A stretch of 64,000 nucleotides of DNA from Hygrocybe punicea. Taxonomy: Eukaryota; Basidiomycota; Agaricomycetes; Agaricales; Hygrophoraceae. Below, piece after piece: positions 52,344 to 61,223 of this stretch; position 1 is the first letter of the stretch; each line of letters starts with the position of its first letter. The stretch spans positions 2,356,001-2,420,000 of the forward strand of contig OY744469.1 of NCBI GenBank assembly GCA_963556145.1, given 5' to 3'. The notes below the pieces were generated by a model. That model saw only the letters and a list, made by a program, of their open reading frames with translations, made no database searches and was not told where the DNA came from. A program made the translations under genes and the position numbers.

Positions 52344-52759
52344 GTTCAGTCTAAGTTCAGCCAAGTGCTGAACTGGACCACGGGTTCAGTTCCGGGTTTC
52401 AAGGCCCGCCGGATTTCCTGAACAGCTCCAAACCATGTCCAAACCGCGAACACAGCTATTTTTACGGTATTTATTTCATTTGTTTTTCGTATTTCTTTAC
52501 TTACTATTTCATGTTAAATGGTATCATGTGACTGGCTGTGGCCATGTAGCTTTCACGCAACACAACATCAACATGCAACACAACATCAATGCGAGTTGAA
52601 TTTGTGTTGTGTTCATCAAGGTCAGTTTCAATTTTTTCTTAACTTTACTAATGTCATTTGCAACAGGGAACCCGACCATGACCACGTCACAGCCACACCC
52701 ATCTTGGCACAAGATGGATGCCAATGCCAACCCAATGCCAATGGATGTGCGACAGCTGC

Positions 52760-53044
52760 AACACCACCACCACCACCACCACCACCACCACCACCACCAC
52801 CACCACCAGCGGCAACAGAAATGGAAATGGCTATGGCAACCAGGAAACGACGATGGCAACAGTCAGCAGCAGCAGCAACAGCAGAAGCAGCAGCAGCAGC
52901 AATAGAAGCAGCAGCACTGGCAGCAACAGCAGCAGCAACAGAAGCAGCAGCGCCAGCAGCAATGGATGCACGACAGCTGCAACACCACCACCACCACCAT
53001 CACCACCACCAGCGGTGGCAACAACAACAGCAATGACAACCACG
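52760..53044. repeat. CAC and CAG triplet runs in hAT2 (left of LTR)
   Basis: CAC repeats (about 52762-52808 and 52983-53010) and CAG/CAA repeats (52862-52975). ORFs in every frame read as poly-His, poly-Gln, poly-Ala or poly-Leu and are not claimed as genes. Confidence 0.85.
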
Positions 53045-53048
53045 ATGG

Positions 53049-54136
53049 TGTAGAGACTCAACATCCCTCTGAGTCCATATCGTCGATATCTCACAAATCC
53101 GGACAAACCCGATGCCTCCAAATGATTCCCATTCCAACCCGACGTAACCCGACGTGACATGACCCGACGTGACTGATGTAACCCGACACATGCCGCTTTG
53201 TGACGGCCGCTTTTGGACCAAACCCGGCAGCCTCATAAGCCCCGGAGTTCCAATTATAGGAGATGGATCTCATCGGACTAGACTCCCGACTTCGGACTTG
53301 CCTTTTATACCCATCCCCTCATCCTTTTGGAGATATGTAGGACGTTTTAGATCTTTTTCATGAATATTCGTTTTCCCTTCCATTTCACTGTCTCTGTTGC
53401 TTTGCAACCCCCCTTTCCACATCCCCATTCCAACCTTTCTTTGTAGTTTACCATTGGCCGAAATAGACATGTCTGAAAGTAGATTACTCACTGATGTACT
53501 ATAAAAACGGTCCCCGACAACCATACAAAAAGAGATACCCTTAGTCCCCGTTTCTCATAGTCAGAATCATGTTTTAGTCCCTTCAAGTCCTCGTCCTCGT
53601 AGACCCTTAGCTTTTTGTAGTTCACTTCATCATCTTTATCCTTGTTCTATTATTTGTTCATCGTTTCTGACCCGACCCGACCTGACCCACCCTACCTGAC
53701 ATCGTCAGCATCATCGAGCTCATCGTTATTTATCCATTTTCAGTCCATTCATCGCCGGTGTAGTGATCGCAGCCTGTGTAGGCATGGAATCGTGTTTGTG
53801 AGCACTGTCAATGGGATAGAAACCCAAAACTCAACTTGTTTGTAACTATGTACACAAGCCACCATATTGGTACTGTATAGTATCTATAAATGACCTGTGG
53901 TGAAGAAATGGTGAAGTGAGAAAATAAGAAAATATGCATGCAGAGAGATATCAATCTCTACATCGGGTTTGTTATTATTAGTCCAGTTTTACACGGCGGC
54001 TTTATATTTAACTTCTATTTCTATTCTTTTACCACTATTCCTGACACTGACTTATCCACAGTCACTTCTACGCTGACACCCCTCAGGTTAGGATCACTGT
54101 ATATTGTTCCGAAGCCACCCCGAACCTGCATCTACA
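53049..54136 (+). repeat. Solo LTR of family A inside hAT2
   Basis: TGTAGAGACTCAACATCCC to CTGCATCTACA, inverted relative to the LTRs of element A, flanked by ATGG (53045-53048) and ACGG (54137-54140), one mismatch. It has diverged from the copies in element A. A TATAAAAACG box lies near 53503. A 204-bp insert (53759-53962) interrupts it. Confidence 0.8.
53759..53962 (-). repeat. Short LTR-like element, about 204 bp, inside the family A LTR
   Basis: TGTAGTGATCGCAGCC to ATCAATCTCTACA with flanks CCGG (53755-53758) and TCGG (53963-53966). Comparison with the other family A LTRs gives the empty site (GCCGG-ATTCG). Related to 51802-52025 in inverted orientation. Confidence 0.65.
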
Positions 54137-54470
54137 ACGGCCAGCAGCAGCAGCAGTGGCAACGGCAATGGCAATGGCAGCGGCAGCAGCAACGGCCACA
54201 ACAGCAGCGGCAGCAGTGGCAGCAGCAACAGCGATGGCAGCAGGAGCAGCGCCGGCAGTGGCAGCAATGATGGCAGCAATGATGGCAGCAGTGACGGCAG
54301 CAGCAGTATCAGCAGCAATGGCGGCAACAGCAGCAGCACCACGGCAATGGCAGCAGCAGCAACAGCAGCAATGGCAGTGGCAGCAGCAGCAGCAGCAACA
54401 ACTCCAATGGCTGCAGCAACAGCAGCAATGCAACGTCAGCAGCAGCAGCAGCAGCACCGGACGGCTCCCC
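54137..54470. repeat. CAG/GGCAGC-rich repeats in hAT2 (right of LTR)
   Basis: Imperfect AGCAGCAGC and GGCAATGGC repeats. Several long ORFs arise on both strands from the triplet periodicity and are rejected as genes. Confidence 0.8.
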
Positions 54471-54695
54471 CACAGCCCAACTACCTCGCGAAGTGTAGCG
54501 CCGTATCAATTGATACATGCCTGCCATTCGTGAGGAGAACGGAGCTCATGGGATGACCGAACGCGGCAAGACGGTTCAATGCCGTCCGGGTCCAGGTTTG
54601 GCCATGCGCCAAACCAGACCCGAAGTTCAGTTCGCGGTTCCACCAAAAAGGCTTGGAACCAGACCGAACTGAACTTTGGCAACACTAGCTAGGAT

Positions 54696-55159
54696 ACAGC
54701 AAGAATGTTGAAGCTGCACACACACATAACTTGGTGTCAGTCACATGGTGTGTGGATGTTTTGCACATATGCTGGACATGGAAGAGTCATAGGAAAAATA
54801 GGAATGGCTATATGAGGGTTTCTGTGCCCAAAGGGGGAAGCTGCATACCCCCAGATCCAGGCAGGATTGATTAAGACAATTCTATAGAAAACCTTGGACT
54901 CCTATCATCACTTATTAGCTGATCATCCCTTTCTGTAGATTCCTCATCTGAGTCTACACCCACACTTGCCATCACAATGGAGCAGTGATATGCAGCTTCC
55001 CCCTTTGGGCATGGAATCTCTCATATGGCCATTCCTAACTTTTCTACAACTCTTCTGCATCCAGTGTACATGCGAAACATCCACACACTGCGCACAACCT
55101 GCGCAACTCACACCAATTTACATGCACATGGCTTTGACATTCTCGCTGTATCTTAACCG
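54696..55159. repeat. Inverted repeat centred on the LTR remnant
   Basis: 54696-54855 and the reverse complement of 54985-55159 match, with shared words GTGTGTGGATGTTT, AGGAATGG, ATATGAG and CCCAAAGGGGGAAGCTGCAT. The match continues beyond the hAT elements: 52033-52061 (ATTGAGACCAGG) pairs with 56081-56102 (CCTGGTCTCAAC). Each arm is therefore interrupted by a hAT element at nearly the same point. Confidence 0.75.
54856..54976 (+). repeat. 3' remnant of a G0-type LTR
   Basis: Aligns with the last 120 bp of 32847-33429 (GGATTGATTA..., TTAGCTGATCATCC, GCCATCACA). The rest of the LTR is missing and is replaced on the left by an inverted copy of the sequence to its right. It is followed by ATGG, comparable with the ACGG left of 32847. 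Confidence 0.65.
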
Positions 55160-55167
55160 CACAGCCT

Positions 55168-56080
55168 TAGGGATGACCACGGGTCTTGAACGGGTCGGCT
55201 CGGCTGACACTGCACCCGTACCCATGAACACCTTACCCGGGGCGGTTTTGACCCACACCGCACCCGAACATCCACGGGTCACAACGGTACACCTTACCTG
55301 TGGTGTACCGTCGCATCCCGCCGTCCACCACAGCCCCCGTTCCGCTCTGCAACCTCGCAGATGCAGCGCCGGCGTCAATTGACGCGACATGCTTGTCCAC
55401 GAGGTGATCAACATGGGGAATGAGGGGGGCATGTGCCGTCGGACGCGTTGTAGCGCGTCTGCGAGGTGGACAAGAGGGGGACGAGAGGGGGACGCGTCGC
55501 CGTCGTCGCTGTTGCGTGTCCGCAAGGTGGACGAAGGGGGACGCGTCGTTGTTGCGTGTCCGCGAGGTGGACAAAGGCCTGGGCCGGGGGACGCGTTGTT
55601 GTTGTTGTTGCGTGTCCACGAGGTGGACGAGAGGGGGTGCATCGCCGTTGTTGCTTGTCTGCGAGGTGGACGAGAGGGGCACGCGTTGTTGTTGTTGCGT
55701 GTCCGCGAGGTGGACGAGAGGGCGACGCGTCATTGTCGTTGCGTGCTGTTGCCCCATGCTGTTGTTGTTGTTGTCATAGCGTAGTTAGCTACAGTTCATT
55801 ACTTGATCAGAAATTGAGACTTACCTAGGCCGGGAAGTGGGAGCACCACCCCCTGGCCGCTTCCCTGCTCCTACCTTTGACTGTTCCGGTCGGTCGTCTG
55901 GTCGCCACGCGCTTGCTCGCCCTTGGTCGTAGCCGTCGAGGTGGTTGTGGTGGTTGTGTGATGAACCCGTGACACACCGCCAAACCGCGGGTACGGGTGA
56001 TGAAACCAAACACCCTACCCGTACCCGTGCAACCCGTTTTGGTAATACCGCGGGTTGACCCAAACCCGTGGTCATCCCTA
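55168..56080 (-). mobile_element. hAT3: non-autonomous hAT-type element, 913 bp
   Basis: Ends TAGGGATGACCACGGGT and ACCCGTGGTCATCCCTA, flanked by CACAGCCT at 55160-55167 and 56081-56088. Subterminal CGGGTACGGG-type repeats. On the minus strand an intron-like segment (GTAAGT..CAACAG) is followed by CAA repeats and a 40-60 bp tandem repeat encoding LVHLADTQQQQRVP-like units. A palindrome GCGTCAATTGACGC is at 55371-55384, about 203 bp from the left end. Confidence 0.9.
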
Positions 56081-56088
56081 CACAGCCT

Positions 56089-58046
56089 GGTCTCAACATG
56101 ATGAAACACCACCGTTAAACATGTCCTACACATTCGGACACCAAGTCTGATGCCAGAAATGTAATTCATCCAGTTTCTTCTCTTCCTTTCACTGACTTTC
56201 ATGTGATATTTGTCTTTATTTGAAATCCTTTGCTATTCTGTTGCTGTTTCGTTGCTTTCATGTGATATCTCACCACATTTCTATTTCACTCATCCACCAT
56301 TAAACCCCTATCCCTTTAAAGTATAAAGAATGTCCTGTAGTAGCAAAAGATTAAGAACCCAGTTCTCCCCTCTCCACCAGTTTGCACTTTAGTTCTCAAA
56401 GGACCACTCAATCTGCATCTCTTCTCATTGTGTACTCTCCACTATTGTGAGCTAAGTCATAGCGCAGAATCTTCATCTTGTCATGTCAACACTGCGTATT
56501 GCACTGTCATCTAGGACATTCAGCTAAGCCTTCCGATCCTTGTTTATCACTGCATTGTGTCATTGTGTCATGTTGCATTTCCCCATGTTTGTTTATTTGA
56601 TTGCACATTGGAGAGGTACCTCCATACCTCTCCAAGGGCTAGCTGGAGAGTCTCACAGAAGAGCTGGCAAGGAAGACTTGATTGGGAACTGCTACCAAAC
56701 AGGGAACTATCTACAACAAACCATGGGAACCTCATCACGTGACTGGACACTTGCTACCACTCCAACATTTGATCACGCTTTATCACGTTACCATTTGGAG
56801 TGTCCCAAGTCCCATTCGCACCTTTGTGACATTTTCATTTTTTATTACCTCTTCATCCAGGGTCATAGATGTATAAACCACATCAGCAGAGTTCATTGGA
56901 GGATCGGAGGTGTGAACTATTGAAGTAGGTTAACTACTTCCTTAAGCTGTACTGAGTAGACACAAAGTGGAGCAGAGTTAGTCCTGAGGTCTGGACTAAG
57001 GATGGAGATAGTGAGCTTAAGGCAAAGCCTTAAGTTTGAGAGCAAAGAAGACAGAGGGTACTCTGTTCAATTTTCAGAACAGAGATACAGGACATAGTAG
57101 TTCTAGCTTATATACCAGTAAACTAATTGTAATGTCCTTGGTAACAAAGAGATAATAGGAACTCCGGAGGGAGTACCAGAGTTTGGAGGAAGATAAAAGA
57201 GACAAAATGTTGCTACATACAGTGACAAGTAAACAAAAGGGAGGAGACAGATAGGAGTCTGGAGTAATGGAGATGAAATAGAACAATGAATAGAGAGAAG
57301 AGAACAATAACATATGCAAAAGAAGATAAGATAAGATAGAAATGAAACAGAAAAGTCTGGAGTGGAGATGGCCAGAGTTCATTGGAGTTCATTGGAGTTG
57401 CATGAATATGACACACAATGCAGGTGCAGTTGCATCTAACTTCTGCCAAAGAGGGACTGGTGGTTCCCCATTATGAGATGAGCTTTGTGTTTGTGTCTGT
57501 ACCTCGGAAGATTCTTCTTTGTGAGTCATGAAATTTACAATTGATGGGCAGTATGACAATATAGAAAGCATGAAAGGGAAAGACAACTGAAATAAAGGAT
57601 GAGTATGAAAGGTGAGGGAAAAAGAGGAAGAAATAAAAAACAGCTTACTTGAGGTGAGACTGAGACCTAAGGATAGGAATCTACCTTGAGAAATGTTTAT
57701 AAAGGTGTAAAGGGGTGAAGTGAGACAAGTGGTCAAAGGTCCCCACAGGGGAAAGGATGAAGCAAAAAGGGAGCACACAGGCCCCAAGTCAAGCAGCAGT
57801 TGACTGAAAGGGGAGGACAGGGTGTCACTCCAAAGCTGATTCAAGCATGATTAGACTATAGTAAATATTTTATTTATAAAATAAAATATTCTTCTATGGT
57901 AATTTGTCATTGGTAAGACTCGGATATGCCATGCAAAGCAATGGCCCTCTAGCACAAGTTAGTTTGTTTGTGGTTTCTTCTTCACTTCGATTCATCACTT
58001 CGATTCATCAGATTCCTCAACATTACAACCAACTGAGAACAAATTC
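56089..58046. other. Nearly 2 kb without a recognised gene
   Basis: Scattered signals only: a TATAAAG-like box near 56321, a short palindrome GGAGAGGTACCTCCATACC near 56610, a purine-rich stretch at 56900-57380, and an AT hairpin (AAATATTTTATTTATAAAAT) near 57866. ORFs present (for example 56540-56923 on plus, 57389-57844 on minus) show no family resemblance. It may be an old, decayed element. Confidence 0.4.
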
Positions 58047-60224
58047 TCATTTGAATCGAGTAAAAATATTACGTAGTGGTACCGGCATCCGGCTCTTGTT
58101 TATCCTCAGTTGACCTGTGCTCCCTCGCCGCAGCGTGTTCTCGTCAAGAGTAGAGGCGTTTGGGTTAGGAGAAGTAGCCTTATTTTCTTTACCTTTCGCC
58201 GGAGTGGCTCGAATGAGCCTTCCCAGTGAATGGCGCCCCAGGGTCGATGATGTTGCTGTAACCTGAGAAACAGTCTTGTCTCCCGGGTCCATACTCTGCT
58301 TTATGGTAGAACGTCGAAACGGAAACGTGTTAGCCATCGCGCGTTTTGCCGAGGCTGCCGTCAACGTCGGTCCAGTAGTAGGAGCTTTTGATAACAACTT
58401 TTTTCTAGAACCGGGTGAAATGACACTGGCAACTCGTGCCGAGGCAGGGACAGTACTGCAAGGACGACTAGGACAGTTTTGTGGAACAAGACCATTGCGA
58501 AGTGGGGAAGGTCGTCGAAGACGAGGTGCAATAGTGGACGCTCCGGTAGACAGGCGAGGTAAAGGCGACTTGGTGGGACAAGGAGAAACTCTATGCCGAC
58601 TGGGAAGTGAAGCAAACCGAACGCTCTTACACGTTTTCAGAATACCCGGCGTGAATTTTGGTGATGTAGGGCTAGTAAGAGCAGGCCGAAGCGGCAAGAG
58701 GGTAGATGGGGGACGTTTGGACCAAGACGGAGTTGATGCAACAGTTCTCAAAAGACGTTGATCTGGCCGGGATGGCATATGAGCTTGATTATGGCATAAA
58801 TCAACGGATTCCACACTCGTGTCTGGGCTTTGATCTGATGTATCGGTGGCAGATTCCGAGTCAACGTCGATTGAACTGTTCTGCATATGGCCTTGAGACG
58901 GTACAGAATGCGGAAGACAGTTGAAGTATTCGGGCAAGAAATGGCCATCTAAGCGGACTAGATCGCCATAAGTCTCCAAAAGGTTGTTGGCAAACGCCCA
59001 TTCGTCCTCCTCGTCGACGGGTACCTGAGCTTGGGCGTAGATAGACTGTCCTTTCATATTTGCCTGCTCCGGAAACGTTGGAGTATACGGAGAGCTATCT
59101 AGGAAAGATGAACAATGGGACCTGAGATTGGCAACCATATCTTCAAGGTCCATCGATGGGTCGTCGTGGAGGTTCGCAAATTCAAATTTCGGAGAATATG
59201 TAGAAGGGGATCCTAGGAATGCCGTGGGGATGCTGGAATACGGGTCTATCTCGGATTCCCGTTTTAGTGACAATGGGGGCGGTATCCTCTTGCCCCGACG
59301 GACGGCCAATGCCAACGGAGAGTCACCAACAGAATCAAGCGGAATTGGAACAGAGCATTCGGAGTTGGAGACCACGAGTGCGGGAGGGATAAGAACGAAT
59401 TTCGTCTCCTTGTCGAGCGACTCAACAGAAGGATTGGTGGCTCTCGATTCACCTTGGAAAAATAGGTTCAGACCTTTCAACTCGAGCATCAGATCCACCA
59501 TCTCGGGATTCATAGATACTGCAGGAACTTGAAGGGACAATCGCCTTGGTTGACCGCCCGTATTTAGTGTGATTTCGCGTTCAAAGACCAAGGTGTTTCG
59601 ACAAGAGGTTTGATTGGTAGGAGTTCGATTTTGAGGATGTTCAGACGAGGCCGGCGAATGGTCTACTTTCCAAGAGTTCGGTTGACGAGAACATCGTTTG
59701 CTGAGTAAAGCCTCACGAAATTCTTCAGGTGGGTAACTTGAGCCTTCTGGTATCCAATAAGCAGGGGGATTGTCCTCGATATCGGCCCAAGGAACGTGGC
59801 CTGGAGCATCGACAGGCGTGATTCTCTCCTGGGCAGCATATTAGATTCTGAGATCCAGGGTAACTAAAAGTCAACGTACAACCCATCTCCTTATGCATAA
59901 GCTTTCCATCAGCATGGTCTTGAGGCGAGGGGCGGTGGGAGAAGTGATGAAAACTGGGGCCTGGTCGTCAAGGAGAGAGAACTCGTGGAACTTGCGCGAT
60001 CTCGTAGGAACCATAGATAAGCGACTACCGAGACTAAGAACAGTGGCGATGGGTGGTGTATGGCCTGAGGGGAACGGTGGAATGTCGTCGGACGAGGACG
60101 TTGACAAGGAGTCTAGAGTGAAAGTTTCTGAGATTACGGTTCGAGATTCGGCATCAGGAAACAACTGGCAGAGATCGAGAGAATTGGAAGCGGTTCCTGT
60201 AAGATAAAGGGATTGAAACGACAT
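58047..60224 (-). CDS. Gene E: Ser/Pro-rich protein of unknown function
   Basis: Two exons, 60224-59880 and 59828-58047, joined RRWV|ERITPVDAPGHVPWADIE, giving 708 residues. The N-terminus (MSFQSLYLTGTASNSLDLCQ) precedes a Ser-rich stretch. The middle holds TGGQPRRLSLQVPAVSMNPE and PVDEEDEWAFANNLLETYGD. The last third is basic and Ser/Pro/Thr-rich with SVRFASLPS, ending SRMPVPLRNIFTRFK. No transmembrane segment, signal peptide or catalytic motif seen. The open frame, clean intron and unbiased middle region argue for a genuine host gene. It may be a phosphorylated scaffold or regulator, but that is a guess from composition. Confidence 0.75.
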
Positions 60225-60554
60225 CGTAGAGGAATCAGAGGTAACACCTGCGTAATATGCAGTTATAAGGCGTTCCCCCTGGTGCTGACAATGACAGTGG
60301 CCCGGGCGGGGCTGACAGTGTAATTCTCTATGTCAAGGCCTAGGCTCAGAAACGCCCGGGGTAGGCTCGATGCAGCACGCCGGGGTGAGATGGTGGGGTT
60401 TCACTTCAGCATTGTCCCAGCTCCGAGTCGTATTAAGAGGGAGTTAGTCGTGCGGGGTTGAGCACTAACCGTCCAACTTCGCTTTGCTTTGGTTTTCTTT
60501 ACATGTATTGAACTGGAGAGCCCGTGGCAAACACTGAAATTATAGCCCTTCGAA
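60225..60554. promoter_or_regulatory. Shared divergent promoter of gene E and RPB4
   Basis: 330 bp between the two start codons. GC-rich, with CCCGGGCGGGG at about 60300-60310 and a similar GCCCGGGG at 60353, and a CCCCCT/STRE-like word at about 60274. CTTTGC and CTTTACATG lie near the RPB4 side. No TATA box is evident, as is common for housekeeping genes. Confidence 0.5.
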
Positions 60555-61178
60555 ATGACCACACGATTAAGACACCGACCGCAGGCTGAGGAAGAGGACG
60601 CTTCCGCTTTAAAGCTTGGGCCTGGTGCATCATAATCCTAGCGTCCTATTTGTTCCACTTACTTGCTTCCAACAACCAGAATTCAATAACGCAGGCTGTC
60701 TCCTCATTTCGGAAGTCAAGTACTTGCTTGAGAACAGAGATAAAGATGCTCCAGATACAGTGTACGTATCGTAAAGCCTGTACCTAACTTGATACTAGTC
60801 CGAGTCTCTTTGCAGGGTTTACAACAAAACACTTGAATACGTCAAAACTTTCACCAAGTTCAATACTACTGATTCAGCTAGCGCAGTGCGAGAGTATGCT
60901 TAGTTAATTGGTCTCTGCATTCCGTGGCTCAAGTTCCTTTTCCATGCCCAGAACGCTCCGCAGGGAACCAGCTTTGACACAATTTGAAACAGCTCAAATT
61001 GCTAATTTATGTCCTGCCGACGCTGATGAAGCAAAGAGTGTCATACCCAGGTCCAGCGTCATCTTCATCGATGTGATATCTCCTAAAATTCCATAATTAC
61101 AGTCTTGTAAAGATCGACGACGACAGGTTGCAAGCATTACTTGACGAAATTCAAACTATGCGGAAGTTCCAATCTTGA
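60555..61178 (+). CDS. RPB4: DNA-directed RNA polymerase II subunit RPB4
   Basis: With RPB7 forms the stalk of RNA polymerase II, acting in initiation, mRNA export and decay. Five exons: 60555-60624, 60680-60761, 60816-60893, 60952-61050, 61103-61178, total 134 residues, close to the Schizosaccharomyces and animal proteins. Spliced product: MTTRLRHRPQAEEEDASALK, then GPEFNNAGCLLISEVKYLLE, then YVKTFTKFNT, TLRREPALTQFETAQIANLC and ending LQALLDEIQTMRKFQS. The HRDC-like helical core LTQFETAQIANLCP is typical. Because exons are short, plain ORF calling misses it. It converges with PUS1, 45 bp between stop codons, so their 3' UTRs must overlap or be very short. Confidence 0.95.
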
Positions 61179-61223
61179 TCAATGGACTCCGTAAACGGTC
61201 GTTAGTTTTCGTATCTAATCCAA

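Larger units (their letters stand above)
52070..54687 (+). mobile_element. hAT2: non-autonomous hAT-type element with two further insertions
   Basis: Ends TAGTGTTGCTGTAGTTC and GAACTTTGGCAACACTA-type (right end CTGAACTTTGGCAACACTA), flanked by GCTAGGAT at 52062-52069 and 54688-54695. Inside are a hairpin MITE (52143-52343) and an LTR (53049-54136); without them it is about 1.3 kb, close to hAT1. Subterminal GAACCGAACC-type repeats, an intron-like segment (52621-52668, GTCAGT..CAACAG), long CAC and CAG runs, and a palindrome GTATCAATTGATAC at 54502-54515. Confidence 0.88.

Noticed and set aside
52518..53053. ORFs of 111-172 codons rich in His, Pro, Gln and Ala
   Set aside because: They arise on CAC/CAG triplet runs and are open in all three frames and on both strands, so openness says nothing about coding.
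54083..54556. Four overlapping ORFs (poly-Leu, poly-Ala, poly-Ser, poly-Gln)
   Set aside because: Same triplet-repeat effect in hAT2. No frame has non-repetitive sequence of note.
54971..54990. TGGAGC after the LTR remnant as a primer-binding site
   Set aside because: Only six bases match the G1/G2 site, and the following sequence differs. ATGG fits equally well as a mutated 4-bp duplication.
55389..55828. Plus-strand ORFs of 119-131 codons in hAT3
   Set aside because: They read the tandem repeat against the direction of the intron-like segment and repeats shared with hAT1/hAT2, and are open in all frames.
56540..57844. ORFs of 60-151 codons in the gene-free stretch
   Set aside because: No motif, no plausible splice partners, and composition typical of non-coding AT-rich DNA.
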